Shown: in pieces, positions 41,665 through 50,810 of the stretch
How positions within the stretch are numbered: the first letter of the stretch is position 1
Layout: each line of letters opens with the position of its first letter
Assembly: GCF_014905415.1 (NCBI RefSeq)
Contig: NZ_BNEO01000001.1
Span: 186,001 to 250,000, forward strand
Direction: 5' to 3'
DNA: 64,000 nucleotides
Source of the DNA: Virgibacillus salexigens
GTDB lineage: Bacteria > Bacillota > Bacilli > Bacillales > Amphibacillaceae
The notes under the pieces: model-generated
What the model was told of the DNA's origin: nothing
The model's database searches: none
The model's input: the letters and a program-made list of their open reading frames with translations, nothing else
Translations under genes and position numbers: made by a program

Positions 41665-43032
41665 TTATTCTAATACATCCATTGGATCTATTGAATTACT
41701 CTTAGCAGCATTCCAACCGCCACGATGAACCTCGAAGTGTAAATGTGGTCCTGTGGAATGACCAGAGTTTCCAGAATTTCCGATAACTTGTCCAGAACTA
41801 ATCGTTTGCCCAGATGAAACCGAAATACTACTCAGATGTGCATAAAGCGTTGTATAGGATACACCACCAACGTTATGAGCAACTAAAACGACATTACCAT
41901 AACCACTCATGCCGCCATCTGCTTCTGTGTTTGTTTGTACAACAACCCCAGGTGCAGCTGTTTTTACTGCTGTTCCTACAGGAGTTCCAAAGTCAATTCC
42001 AGCATGCAATTTGCCCCATCGATGTCCATAACCAGAAGTAACTCCGTAAGAAACTGGATAACTTAAAATACCACTTCCACTAGATTGGGAGCCCCCTTGA
42101 GAGCTTGGACTTGCAGTCGAGTTTGAAGATGAATTCGAACTCTGTTTTTCTTTTTGCTGTTCTTTCTGTTTCGCTAATTGTTCTAACTCGCTTTTTTCAG
42201 ATTGTGCAAGTTTCTTAGCCTTCTCAGCTGCGGCAGCTTGATTAGCTAGAATTTCCTGTTCTTTTTCAATACTTACTTTATGTTCTTCTAATTCATGCTG
42301 TTCTTCTTCTAAAGAAGCCATGAGTGTTTCTTTTTCTGCCATTTGATCATCAAGTTGTCCTTTAAGTGCAACTAGATCATCCTTTTGATCCTGTAATGCT
42401 AGTTTTCTATCTTCTACTTCGCTTTTCTTGCTTTCTACGTCTGCCTTATTTTTTTCTAATGCAATCTTGTCAGCAGTATGTTGTTCCATTATCGATTTAT
42501 CTTGATCCATAATGGTATTTACAGCTGTAGATCGGCTGATAAAATCTCCGAAGCTTTGTGATCCGAAAATCACTTCTATGTATTTCATTTCTCCACCATT
42601 TAGTTGAAGATTACGTAAACGATCTTTTAATAACTCTTCACGCTTTTTAATACGCTCTTGAAGCATGACTATTTCGTTCTTTAGTTCTTCGATTTGCGTT
42701 TCTAAATCGTTAATTTTAGTATTTGTTTCCGTAATTTCATTTTCCTTGGTTTTAATTTGTTCCATGGTCCCTTGCAGGTCTTCGTTTAATGAAGTAATTT
42801 CACTTTCCACGGAATCTTGTTGATCAAGATTTTCATTCATTTTCTTATCTGTTTCAGCAGAATCTTCACCTAAACTATCCTGTTGCTGTTCAAGTTCTTT
42901 TTGTTCCTGTTCCAAATCATTAATCTTTTTTTCCAGTTCATCTGTTGATTGAGCTGACACCGGCCCAGCATAAAAAGTGGCCGATGTCGATACTAACAAA
43001 ACGGTTAATAAAGATGGAATTACCTTTTTCAT
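41665..43032 (-). CDS. EnvC/PcsB-like M23 peptidase with coiled coil
   Basis: 455 residues. Signal peptide (cleavage near VSAQS), long coiled coil to about residue 290 with a break at NLQLNGGEMKYIEVIFGSQSF, then a Ser-rich linker and an M23 LytM domain: GHRWGKLHAGIDFGTP, YTTLYAHLS, GHSTGPHLHFEVH (zinc and catalytic His/Asp kept, so likely active). Immediately after ftsX, the arrangement of the FtsEX-activated hydrolases PcsB and EnvC. B. subtilis uses CwlO instead, so this may be the local FtsEX partner. Confidence 0.88.
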   Translation of the reverse strand: MKKVIPSLLTVLLVSTSATFYAGPVSAQSTDELEKKINDLEQEQKELEQQQDSLGEDSAETDKKMNENLDQQDSVESEITSLNEDLQGTMEQIKTKENEITETNTKINDLETQIEELKNEIVMLQERIKKREELLKDRLRNLQLNGGEMKYIEVIFGSQSFGDFISRSTAVNTIMDQDKSIMEQHTADKIALEKNKADVESKKSEVEDRKLALQDQKDDLVALKGQLDDQMAEKETLMASLEEEQHELEEHKVSIEKEQEILANQAAAAEKAKKLAQSEKSELEQLAKQKEQQKEKQSSNSSSNSTASPSSQGGSQSSGSGILSYPVSYGVTSGYGHRWGKLHAGIDFGTPVGTAVKTAAPGVVVQTNTEADGGMSGYGNVVLVAHNVGGVSYTTLYAHLSSISVSSGQTISSGQVIGNSGNSGHSTGPHLHFEVHRGGWNAAKSNSIDPMDVLE

Positions 43033-43081
43033 TGCTCCTTTTTCCCCTTCCCTCGTAAAAAATCAAACTTATTTAAGCCAG

Positions 43082-43975
43082 TTACACTTTTAAGAATTTA
43101 CGTACACTCATCACACTGCCCCATACGCCAATTAGAGCACCTATAGCAACGATAATTAGTGCAAGCTGAAATGCAAATGGGTTGAACGGTAAGATTTCAA
43201 TAAAACTGTAATTGATATGCTGGCTAATGTTATTTACCAAGTAATAGTAGCCTGTAAGAATAATTGCTACTGGTATAATAGAACCTAATACACCTAACAA
43301 CAATCCTTCTATAAAGAATGGCCAACGAATAAATCCATTAGTGGCACCAACTAGTTTCATAATGCCAATTTCCTTACTTCTGGCCATTATTGTAATTTTA
43401 ATAGTGTTGGATATGAGGAAGATCGCTGTAAATACCAATCCTAGAATGAGTACCAACCCGATAGTCCTTGCATAACTATTAAATTCGAATAGCTTTTCGA
43501 CCACGCCTTGACCGTAGTTTACAGATTGTATTCCTTGTAACTCATTGATTTGTTTAGCAACTGGAGCGGTATCCTGTGGATCTGCAGTTTTGACAACAAA
43601 CACATGATTCAATGGGTTGTCCTGCTCAAACATTTGCCAGGCTTGTCCGTTTTCTCCCATGCTATCAATTAAACTATTTAATTGGTCATCTTTCGAAGAA
43701 AAAACAGCCGATTGTACGCCATTTATTTTTTCGATTTCATTTCCTAGATTTTGTATCTGTTCTTCATCAGCAGTCTGTTCAATCATGGCATCAATTTGTA
43801 CATCGTCTTCAATATTATCCGCCATTTCATTCAGATTGAGCATTAACGCTAGAAAAGCTCCTACTAAGATTAATGTAGTCGTAACGGCACCAACTGAAGC
43901 AATCGTCATCCAACCATTACGCCCAATGTTCTTAAATCCTTCGCGTATATGACGCATTAATGTCCTAACTTTCAT
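43082..43975 (-). CDS. ftsX: FtsX, cell-division ABC transporter permease
   Basis: About 297 residues from ATG 43975 (MKVRTLMRHIREGFKNIG), overlapping the end of ftsE by 11 bases. Four spans: one near residue 25-45, then a large extracellular loop, then three at the C-terminal end, as FtsX. Conveys FtsE ATP hydrolysis to a cell-wall hydrolase outside; the next gene encodes a candidate. Confidence 0.95.
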   Translation of the reverse strand: MKVRTLMRHIREGFKNIGRNGWMTIASVGAVTTTLILVGAFLALMLNLNEMADNIEDDVQIDAMIEQTADEEQIQNLGNEIEKINGVQSAVFSSKDDQLNSLIDSMGENGQAWQMFEQDNPLNHVFVVKTADPQDTAPVAKQINELQGIQSVNYGQGVVEKLFEFNSYARTIGLVLILGLVFTAIFLISNTIKITIMARSKEIGIMKLVGATNGFIRWPFFIEGLLLGVLGSIIPVAIILTGYYYLVNNISQHINYSFIEILPFNPFAFQLALIIVAIGALIGVWGSVMSVRKFLKV

Positions 43976-44651
43976 AGCCGTAATCACCTCGGTGTTCATC
44001 TCTAACAATTAATCCGTCTTCAATAGCAATTACACGTTTTCGAAATGTATTAACAATCTCTTTACTGTGTGTTGCCATTAGAATCGTTGTGCCTCGATCA
44101 TTAATCTCTTCAAATATTTTCATTATTTCTCGTGAAGTTTCTGGATCAAGGTTACCAGTCGGTTCATCGGCAATTACAATCTTAGGATGATTAACAATTG
44201 CTCGTGCGATAGAAACACGCTGCTGTTCACCACCAGATAATTCATCCGGTAAAAATCGTGCTTTGTTTTTCAAACCGACAAGGTCTAATACTTCCATCAC
44301 TCGTTTACGAATGACAGCAGGTGACTCTTCAATTACTTCCAATGCAAAAGCTACATTTTCATAGACTGATAGTTTGGGAAGCAGTTTAAAATCTTGATAA
44401 ACAACACCTATATTCCGCCTTAAATATGGTACTTTTCTTTCCTTTAAATCATTGACATTTATATCATTTATGCGAATGGTACCATTTGATGGTTTTACTT
44501 CTCTAAACATTAATCGAATAAATGTCGATTTCCCTGCACCACTTGGTCCAACTATGTATACAAATTCACCTTGTTTTATATCGACATTTATACCGCTTAA
44601 TGCAACGACACCATTGGCATATGTTTTATGAACATCCTTCATCAATATCAT
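43965..44651 (-). CDS. ftsE: FtsE, cell-division ABC ATPase
   Basis: 228 residues. Walker A GPSGAGKST (about 35-43), signature LSGGEQQR, Walker B IVIADEPTGNLDP. ATP-driven partner of FtsX. First of ftsE-ftsX-M23; an extended -10 promoter candidate lies about 105 bases upstream. Confidence 0.97.
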   Translation of the reverse strand: MILMKDVHKTYANGVVALSGINVDIKQGEFVYIVGPSGAGKSTFIRLMFREVKPSNGTIRINDINVNDLKERKVPYLRRNIGVVYQDFKLLPKLSVYENVAFALEVIEESPAVIRKRVMEVLDLVGLKNKARFLPDELSGGEQQRVSIARAIVNHPKIVIADEPTGNLDPETSREIMKIFEEINDRGTTILMATHSKEIVNTFRKRVIAIEDGLIVRDEHRGDYGYES

Positions 44652-44753
44652 ATAAAACTCACCTTTATCTTTTAGTTGTTTATCTTGATGTATGCTCTAT
44701 TTATCTTTTCATCTACATAATTTAAATAGGATATGTACATGATACTTCATCAT

Positions 44754-44762
44754 TATAACATC
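44754..44762 (-). promoter_or_regulatory. Candidate extended -10 promoter of ftsEX
   Basis: Minus strand TGTTATAAT, a perfect extended -10, about 100 bases before the ftsE ATG. The -35 position reads CTAAAA (weak), as often with extended -10 promoters. Confidence 0.5.
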
Positions 44763-44962
44763 TTTCGCCACGATTTTTAGACATAAAATTATTACATTTG
44801 TATTTCAAAAGTCGGTGTTTCATGAAATATTTTGTCATATATTATAGAAAGAAAGGGAATTATGCTTAGAGAGGGATTTTAAACTAGGTATATTTACTCG
44901 TATAAGAACAAGCAATGTCTTCTGTAGTTCCGCTACAAAAGAGTCTGATTTCTTACCCATTT

Positions 44963-44999
44963 AAAAAGCTTGTCCAATTGTTTACAATTAGACAAGCTT
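44963..44999 (-). terminator. Terminator after cccB
   Basis: Stem aagcttgtc (44966-44974) with gacaagctt (44991-44999), extended inward by aattgt/acaatt, U-run in the minus transcript. Eight bases past the cccB stop. Confidence 0.85.
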
Positions 45000-45007
45000 C
45001 TAGGTTA

Positions 45008-45373
45008 TTATTTCTTTTGAGCTAACCAATCTGCAAGAATTTGTACGTCCTCACCAGTAGCCATACCTCCTGGCATACTACCTTTACCATTTTTAATGAT
45101 GTCTGCAATTTCATCTGATGAAAGTCGAGAACCAACTTGAGTTAAATCAGGTCCTTGACCACCAGAGAGATCAGCACCATGACAGGATGCACAATTACTT
45201 TCAAATACTTCTTCAGCTGCTGCAGTATCTACAGAACCACCTTCTCCGGAAGGTTCTTCCGTTCCTGTATCTCCGTTATCTGCTGGTTCTTCTGATGCAC
45301 CGTCGTCCCCGCCGCCACATGCACCTAGCACTAAGGCAGAACCGAAAAGCATTGTTAACAACCATTTTTTCAT
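45008..45373 (-). CDS. cccB: Cytochrome c551 lipoprotein CccB
   Basis: About 121 residues from ATG 45373 ([20 protein letters not shown]), GGGGGAT upstream. Lipobox LGAC gives a lipid-anchored Cys; an acidic Gly/Glu linker follows; heme-binding CASCH with a distal Met (GSMPGGMAT). Small membrane-attached electron carrier on the outer face. Stands between prfB and ftsE as in B. subtilis. Confidence 0.92.
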   Translation of the reverse strand: MKKWLLTMLFGSALVLGACGGGDDGASEEPADNGDTGTEEPSGEGGSVDTAAAEEVFESNCASCHGADLSGGQGPDLTQVGSRLSSDEIADIIKNGKGSMPGGMATGEDVQILADWLAQKK

Positions 45374-45530
45374 AGCTTCAATCCCCCTAACAGAAATAGT
45401 GTAATGGTTTATCAATTTTATTATAACCATATCTGTTTATTTTAAAACACTTTCCATTTCCATTTTTTTCATTAAACTTAGCAGGAAAGCTGCAAGCCCA
45501 AGCCATTTACTATTTGTGTCTATTTTATGA

Positions 45531-45566
45531 AAAAAAGCGCTGTCTGTTATAGAGACTAAAGCTTTT
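45531..45566 (-). terminator. Terminator after prfB
   Basis: Stem aaaagc (45533-45538) with gctttt (45561-45566) plus inner gtct/agac pairs, U-run from A-run 45531-45536. It overlaps the stop codon of prfB. Confidence 0.6.
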
Positions 45567-46666
45567 ACTTCATTTGATGACGTAAATAAGCATCAATAAA
45601 CGGATCAAGATCTCCATCCATTACTCCCTGCGTATTACCAACCTCTACATTGGTGCGATGATCTTTTACCATGGAATATGGATGGAATACATAGGATCGA
45701 ATCTGACTACCCCAGCCAATTTCCATCTGTTCGCCGCGAATTTCAGCCAACTCCTGCTGTTGTTTCTCTATTTCTAATTGGTATAATTTTGATTTCAACA
45801 TCTTCATAGCAGCTTCCCTATTTTTAATCTGCGACCGTTCATTCTGGCAGGTTACAATTACATTAGTAGGTAAGTGCGTAATACGCACAGCCGAATCGGT
45901 TGTGTTTACATGCTGACCACCTGCACCACTAGCTCGGTAAGTATCTACTTTAATATCTTCTGTTTTCACTTCAATATCGACATCATCCGTCATTTCAGGA
46001 GTTACATCACAGGAAACAAACGATGTATGACGACGGCCGGAAGAATCAAAAGGTGATATACGCACTAATCGATGTACCCCTTTTTCAGCTTTTAAGTAAC
46101 CATATGCATTATGCCCTTTAATTAATAGGGTTACACTTTTTAAGCCAGCTTCTTCACCGGCTAAATAATCCAACGTTTCCACTTTAAAGTCCTTCGTCTC
46201 TGCCCAACGCTGATACATTCGTAATAGCATACTTCCCCAGTCTTGTGACTCTGTACCGCCAGCACCTGGGTGAAGTTCAAGTATGGCATTATTCGTATCA
46301 TAAGGTTCGTTTAACAGGATTTGCAACTCAAAATCATTGAGTTTTTTTCTTAGTGCTTTCATTTCGGATGTTAATTCCTCAAATAATTCGCGGTCATTTT
46401 CTTCTCTTACAAGTTCATAAGATACTTCTAAATTATCATGCAGATCTTCTACCTCTTTAAAATTGTTCACATATTCTTTTAGATTATTCACTTCAGCGAT
46501 CACTGCTTGAGCGGTATCTTGATCATCCCAAAATTCTGGAGCCGCCATTTGTAGCTCTAATTCTTTAATCCGACTACTCTTTGTATCTAAGTCAAAGAGA
46601 CCCCCTAAAATCATTAATACGACGCTTCATCTGATCCAGTTCATTTTTGATATCAACTAATTCCAT
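45565..46666 (-). CDS. prfB: Peptide chain release factor 2, programmed +1 frameshift
   Basis: About 366 residues after frameshift. Starts at ATG 46666 ([19 protein letters not shown]), reads 24 codons to CTT TGA (46592-46597) and shifts +1 into the long frame ([13 protein letters not shown]). An internal Shine-Dalgarno AGGGGG (46601-46606) sits 3 bases before CTT. SPF recognition motif ([10 protein letters not shown]) and GGQ ([15 protein letters not shown]) are present. Recognises UGA and UAA. The frameshift lets RF2 level control its own synthesis. Confidence 0.97.
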
Positions 46667-46696
46667 TATTGATCACCTCAAGTATTATTCATTCAT

Positions 46697-46728
46697 GAAA
46701 ACACTCCACTACGATGCAGCGGAGTGTT
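46697..46728 (-). terminator. Terminator between secA and prfB
   Basis: Stem acactcc (46701-46707) with ggagtgt (46721-46727), extended by act/agc-type pairs, short U-run (TTTT) in the minus transcript. Likely partial, as prfB often shares the secA transcript. Confidence 0.65.
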
Positions 46729-46740
46729 CAATGATAGCTT

Positions 46741-49254
46741 TTATTTTCCGTGGCAATTTTTATATTTTTTTCCGCTACCACAAGGACATGGATCATTTCG
46801 TCCAATATCTTGCTGTTTCACAAACGGTTTTTTTGTTTTCTTTTTCTCCTCTTGATTACCAGAGACAGCTTGTGTATTCTTCACAACTTCCTGACGTTGT
46901 AGGTTGTCACGAATTTCAGCTTTCATAATATATTTGGCGACTTCTTCATCAATACTTTCAATCATTTCTTCAAACATGGCGAATCCTTCTAACTGATATT
47001 CACGAAGCGGATCATTTTGTCCATATGCTCGTAAATGTATCCCTTGACGTAGTTGATCCATTTGGTCAATATGGTCCATCCATTTTGTATCAACTGTTCG
47101 AAGCAAGATAACTTTCTCAAACTCACGCATTTGCTCTTCGGTTAGTTCATTTTCTTTTTCATCATAACGAGCTCTTACTTTCTCCATGATCAACTCATTA
47201 ATTTCTTCTTGATCTTTTCCTTTCAAATCATCTTCCGAAATCTGCTCTGGATCTAATAAGTTACCTTGCACATACTCAGCAATCGCTTTGTAATCCCAAT
47301 TGTCCTCATCATCATCCTGCGTATGTGTCGCCACTACTCGTTCTAATGTAGAAATAATCATGTTTTCAATAATCTCACGTAGATTATCTTCGGATTCAAT
47401 CACATCGAAACGCTGCTTGTAAATGATTTCCCTTTGTTCGCGTAAGACATCATCATAGGATAACACCGTTTTACGAGCATCAAAGTTATTCCCTTCCACT
47501 CGTTTCTGTGCAGATTCAACAGCGCGAGAAACCATTTTACTTTCAATTGGTTGATCATCTTCCATGCCTAAACGTTCCATCATCGATCTTAGATTATCGG
47601 ATCCAAATCGACGCATGAGTTCATCCTCCATGGAGAGGTAAAATTGAGACAAACCAGGGTCTCCTTGACGCCCAGAACGACCACGTAATTGGTTATCAAT
47701 CCGTCGTGACTCATGACGTTCTGTACCAATAACTGCAAGTCCACCTAGGTCTACTACCCCATCACCAAGTTTAATATCCGTCCCACGACCAGCCATATTG
47801 GTAGCAATCGTTACTGCACCACGCTGTCCAGCGTTCTCAATAATCTCAGCCTCACGGAAATGGTTTTTTGCATTTAAGACATCATGCTTAACTCCAGCTT
47901 TCTTCAATAATTTTGAAATCAATTCCGAAGTTTCTACGGCAACTGTCCCTACAAGAACTGGTTGTCCAGCTTCGTGTCGTTCTTTAATTTCATCGACAAC
48001 AGCGCGGAACTTCCCTTCCATCGACTTATAGATTAAATCTGCACGGTCATCACGAATAATTGGTTTATTCGTTGGAATAGCAATAACGTCCATATTATAT
48101 ATATTTCTAAACTCTTCTTCTTCTGTTTTGGCTGTACCAGTCATACCTGCCAGTTTATTATACATCCGGAAGAAATTCTGAAAAGTAATGGATGCCAATG
48201 TCATACTTTCGTTTTGAATCTGTAATCCCTCTTTAGCTTCAATTGCTTGATGCAATCCATCACTATAACGTCGACCCTTCATTAAACGTCCAGTGAACTG
48301 GTCAACAATAACAACTTCTCCTTCTTCGACAACATAATCATCATCACGATGCATGGAAACATGAGCTTTTAATGCCTGATTAATATGATGTGTTAGTGAC
48401 ACATTATTTAAGTCAAATAAATTCTCGATAGAGAAAAAACGTTCAGCTTTATTAATCCCTTCTTCAGTAAGTTGCACACCTTTTGTTTTTTCATCATAGG
48501 TATAATCACTTTCTTTTGAAAGTGTACTAACAAAACTATTCGCTCTTTGATACAGAGAAGCCGATTTTTTTGCAGAACCAGAAATAATTAATGGTGTCCT
48601 GGCTTCGTCGATTAAGATTGAGTCTACCTCATCGATGATTGCAAAGTTCAATGGCCGTTGAACCATCTGCTCTTTATAGAGGACCATATTATCTCGTAAA
48701 TAGTCAAAGCCATATTCATTATTCGTACCGTACGTAATGTCCTGATGATAGGCCTCCCGCTTTTGTTCTTTAGATAAGCCATTTCCATTTAAGCCAACCG
48801 TTAACCCCAAAAATTGATAAAGTTCTCCCATTTCTTGAGCATCACGACTTGCCAAATAATCATTGACAGTAATAATGTGCACACCTTTTCCAGATAGGGC
48901 ATTTAAATATGCTGGCATCGTCGATGCAAGTGTTTTACCTTCACCTGTCTTCATTTCAGCAATATTCCCCTCATGTAATGCGATTGCACCCATTAGCTGA
49001 GTTTGAAAAGGCCGCATACCTAGCACACGTTTCGATCCTTCACGGACAACTGCGTATGCCTCAACAAGCAGATCATCTAAAGTCTCGCCATTTTGATAAC
49101 GCGTTTTAAACTGTTCTGTCTTATTTTGAATTTCTTCATTGGAAAGCTTTTCTATCTCAGGTTCTAAAGCTTCAATTTCATCTACTGTTTTTTGTAATCG
49201 TTTCAGTTGCCTTTGTGTTCCATCACCAAATATTTTCTGCAGTATTCCTGCCAT
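46741..49254 (-). CDS. secA: Preprotein translocase ATPase SecA
   Basis: 837 residues, full length. Walker [11 protein letters not shown] (101-110), [41 protein letters not shown] and C-terminal zinc motif [14 protein letters not shown], which also binds SecB-like partners. Drives protein export through SecYEG. SigA promoter at 49342-49371. Confidence 0.98.
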   Translation of the reverse strand: MAGILQKIFGDGTQRQLKRLQKTVDEIEALEPEIEKLSNEEIQNKTEQFKTRYQNGETLDDLLVEAYAVVREGSKRVLGMRPFQTQLMGAIALHEGNIAEMKTGEGKTLASTMPAYLNALSGKGVHIITVNDYLASRDAQEMGELYQFLGLTVGLNGNGLSKEQKREAYHQDITYGTNNEYGFDYLRDNMVLYKEQMVQRPLNFAIIDEVDSILIDEARTPLIISGSAKKSASLYQRANSFVSTLSKESDYTYDEKTKGVQLTEEGINKAERFFSIENLFDLNNVSLTHHINQALKAHVSMHRDDDYVVEEGEVVIVDQFTGRLMKGRRYSDGLHQAIEAKEGLQIQNESMTLASITFQNFFRMYNKLAGMTGTAKTEEEEFRNIYNMDVIAIPTNKPIIRDDRADLIYKSMEGKFRAVVDEIKERHEAGQPVLVGTVAVETSELISKLLKKAGVKHDVLNAKNHFREAEIIENAGQRGAVTIATNMAGRGTDIKLGDGVVDLGGLAVIGTERHESRRIDNQLRGRSGRQGDPGLSQFYLSMEDELMRRFGSDNLRSMMERLGMEDDQPIESKMVSRAVESAQKRVEGNNFDARKTVLSYDDVLREQREIIYKQRFDVIESEDNLREIIENMIISTLERVVATHTQDDDEDNWDYKAIAEYVQGNLLDPEQISEDDLKGKDQEEINELIMEKVRARYDEKENELTEEQMREFEKVILLRTVDTKWMDHIDQMDQLRQGIHLRAYGQNDPLREYQLEGFAMFEEMIESIDEEVAKYIMKAEIRDNLQRQEVVKNTQAVSGNQEEKKKTKKPFVKQQDIGRNDPCPCGSGKKYKNCHGK

Positions 49255-49341
49255 TGTTCATGCACCTCAATATTTATTATAAAAATGTTTACTATTCATT
49301 ATTTCGTTCCGTTTACTGTTTAATAATAGAGTCCATGATCA

Positions 49342-49371
49342 ATCATAACACTTTCTAGAGAAAGATGACAA
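49342..49371 (-). promoter_or_regulatory. SigA promoter of secA
   Basis: Minus strand TTGTCA (49366-49371), 18-base spacer, TATGAT (49342-49347) with TG one base before it (extended -10). About 90 bases before the secA ATG, after the terminator of the small gene. Confidence 0.6.
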
Positions 49372-49400
49372 CTAAGGACATCACCAACAAATAGAACATA

Positions 49401-49432
49401 AAAAGAGTAGTTCGGGGATGAACCACTCTTTT
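49401..49432 (-). terminator. Terminator after the small gene upstream of secA
   Basis: Thirteen-base stem aaaagagtagttc (49401-49413) with gaaccactctttt (49420-49432), one mismatch, U-rich tail both ways. Confidence 0.75.
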
Positions 49433-49501
49433 GGGTGAGGATAGGAGAGGATACATTGGAAAGGAATGTTGCTTTTTAAAGCGGAGAATTTACATGTCCA
49501 T

Positions 49502-49633
49502 TTACTTTTCTTTTACACTTGTTTCCAAAAACCTACGATTTAATGTAGATATCATTTCCACAAGCTTTACAAGTGTTATTTCATGCTGCTCTACTTTTTT
49601 ACTCAAGTGACTTAGTTTTTCTTCACCGATCAA
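49502..49633 (-). CDS. Small protein of 43 residues, unknown
   Basis: TTG start at 49633 with a full AGGAGGTG ribosome site 5 bases upstream, 43 codons, TAA at 49502-49504. Sequence begins IGEEKLSHLSKKVEQHE after the start Met; charged and helical with heptad-like leucines, no membrane span and no Cys. It has its own terminator (49401-49432) and a likely promoter overlapping a Spo0A box (49718-49725), so it looks like a real one-gene unit. It is not a Spo0E-type phosphatase (no SxxLD). Function unknown. Confidence 0.65.
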   Translation of the reverse strand: MIGEEKLSHLSKKVEQHEITLVKLVEMISTLNRRFLETSVKEK

Positions 49634-49717
49634 TGTTTCACCTCCTGTAGTACTAGCTAAGTTATAACATGAATATGAAAATGGGGCTAATGTCTATTTT
49701 TAAATTTTAGGTGTGTA

Positions 49718-49725
49718 TTCGACAA
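49718..49725 (-). promoter_or_regulatory. Spo0A box overlapping a -35 box
   Basis: Perfect TTGTCGAA on the minus strand. TTGTCG is also placed as a -35, 17 bases before TAAAAA (49697-49702), giving a class of promoter activated by phosphorylated Spo0A with the box over the -35. It points to the 43-codon gene. Confidence 0.5.
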
Positions 49726-49832
49726 AATTCTCGAGAAATTAGAACGTATTTATATTTGATAATGAAGCATTCTATCAAAAAACATAGATTCGTCATTCCT
49801 GTTTTTGAAATTTAGTGTTTTAATCAACAAAT

Positions 49833-49840
49833 TTCGACAA
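49833..49840 (-). promoter_or_regulatory. Second Spo0A box
   Basis: Another perfect TTGTCGAA, same orientation, 115 bases upstream of the first. Together they suggest Spo0A control of the gap region. Confidence 0.4.
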
Positions 49841-49870
49841 CTCCTTCATTTTATACCTACTATTCTCAAC

Positions 49871-49900
49871 TAAAAGAGGCAGCCCAATTGGACTGCCTCT
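49871..49900 (-). terminator. Terminator after hpf
   Basis: Stem agaggcag (49875-49882) with ctgcctct (49893-49900), 10-base loop that itself pairs (cca/tgg), U-run TTTT in the minus transcript. Confidence 0.8.
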
Positions 49901-49911
49901 CACTTCAATGA

Positions 49912-50469
49912 TTATGCATTTGGTTCAATCAAACCATATTTTCCATCATTACGACGATACACAACATTTGTATCTCCGTTTGCTGCATTTTCAAATACAT
50001 AAAATGCATGACCTAACATGTCCATTTGCAACACAGCTTCTTCAGAATCCATTGGCTTTAAATCAAACCTTTTTGTTCGAACAATTTCAATATCATCTGT
50101 TTCTTCTTCTAGAGCTACATTAGCTGCTTCCTTTTCTAATTCAGCAAATACATGCTTAGCAGCACCATTTTGTTTGAATTTACGGTTCACTTTCGTTTTA
50201 TGTTTTCTAATCTGTCTTTCCAATTTGTCTACGACTAGATCAATCGCTGCGTATAGATCTACGTGTTGTACTTCACCACGTAGTAACAAATTGGTCATTG
50301 GAATGGTTACTTCGATTCTCTGTTCATCATTATAGACACTTAAATTAACATGTACTTCGGATGCAGGTGGTGTATCAAAGTATCTTTCTAGTTTACTTAT
50401 CTTCTTTTCTACATAATCCCGAATAGATCCTGTGACCTCAAGGTTTTCACCACGAATGTTAAATTTCAT
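49912..50469 (-). CDS. hpf: Long-form ribosome hibernation promoting factor
   Basis: 185 residues. N-terminal HPF/S30AE domain (MKFNIRGENLEVTGSIRDYVEKKISKLERYF) and C-terminal domain (EIVRTKRFDLKPMDSEEAVLQMDMLGHAFYVFENA) that makes 100S ribosome dimers. B. subtilis name HPF (YvyD). SigB-like and SigA-like promoter signals upstream agree with known stress and stationary-phase induction. Confidence 0.96.
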   Translation of the reverse strand: MKFNIRGENLEVTGSIRDYVEKKISKLERYFDTPPASEVHVNLSVYNDEQRIEVTIPMTNLLLRGEVQHVDLYAAIDLVVDKLERQIRKHKTKVNRKFKQNGAAKHVFAELEKEAANVALEEETDDIEIVRTKRFDLKPMDSEEAVLQMDMLGHAFYVFENAANGDTNVVYRRNDGKYGLIEPNA

Positions 50470-50508
50470 GAAAGTGTCCTCCTTTTAAGCTTATAAGCTT
50501 CTATATAT

Positions 50509-50514
50509 ATTATA
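50509..50514 (-). promoter_or_regulatory. Candidate SigA -10 of hpf
   Basis: Perfect TATAAT on the minus strand 40 bases before the ATG; no good -35. Close to the SigB-like signal. Confidence 0.35.
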
Positions 50515-50519
50515 CAACG

Positions 50520-50545
50520 TTTCCCAATGAAATTCCTTTCTAAAC
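50520..50545 (-). promoter_or_regulatory. SigB promoter of hpf
   Basis: Minus strand GTTTAG (50540-50545), 14-base spacer, GGGAAA (50520-50525), matching the SigB consensus (GTTTAA, 12-15, GGGWAW) at 11 of 12 positions. HPF is a known SigB target in B. subtilis. Confidence 0.65.
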
Positions 50546-50572
50546 ACATGAAATTGTAAATATAATTGATTG

Positions 50573-50614
50573 AAAAACCGTCAATTCCTTGCCTCCTATA
50601 GGGTTAGACGGTTT
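50573..50614 (-). terminator. Terminator after fliDST
   Basis: Stem aaaccgtc (50575-50582) with gacggttt (50607-50614), long loop, five-base U-run in the minus transcript. About 200 bases past fliT. A longer version of the right arm (gacggtttacaatttc) can pair with gaaattgtaaa upstream (50550-50560). Confidence 0.6.
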
Positions 50615-50728
50615 ACAATTTCTTAATCAAATTTACAATCCCATAGTTACTTCTATCCTGTATAGAAATGATTTAAACATTGATAAAGCAGATGCAATAT
50701 ATTTACACGTATTGAAGAGCTATTCCCA

Positions 50729-50763
50729 CTCGTTTCTTAGAAGAGAGAAACGAGGGCTTTTTT
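50729..50763 (+). terminator. Orphan plus-strand terminator
   Basis: Stem ctcgtttct (50729-50737) with agaaacgag (50746-50754), 8-base loop, followed by gg and ctttttt on the plus strand. No annotated plus-strand gene precedes it; a promoter-like TTTACA-16-TATCCT lies at 50632-50659, so an about 100-base plus-strand RNA is possible. Confidence 0.6.
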
Positions 50764-50810
50764 GAAGAACTATCCAAGCCACTCGTTTAACATGATAAGT
50801 TAACGTATAT

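Larger units (their letters stand above)
44652..45007. other. Gene-less stretch between ftsE and cccB
   Basis: 356 bases. Contains the cccB terminator (44963-44999) and the ftsE promoter candidate (44754-44762). AT-rich; no short open frame with a ribosome site recognised. Confidence 0.6.
49255..49911. other. 657-base stretch between secA and hpf
   Basis: Not empty: it holds the secA promoter, a terminator at 49401-49432, a 43-codon gene (49502-49633), two Spo0A boxes and the hpf terminator at 49871-49900, each listed separately. Confidence 0.6.
50470..50810. other. Gene-less stretch between hpf and fliT
   Basis: 341 bases. Contains hpf promoter signals (50509-50545), the fliT terminator (50573-50614) and, on the plus strand, a strong terminator (50729-50763) with no gene upstream of it. 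Confidence 0.6.

Noticed and set aside
50520-50545. SigH promoter at hpf
   Set aside because: An AGGAATT -35-like string exists on the minus strand, but no GAAT -10 at 11-12 bases; the SigB reading fits better.
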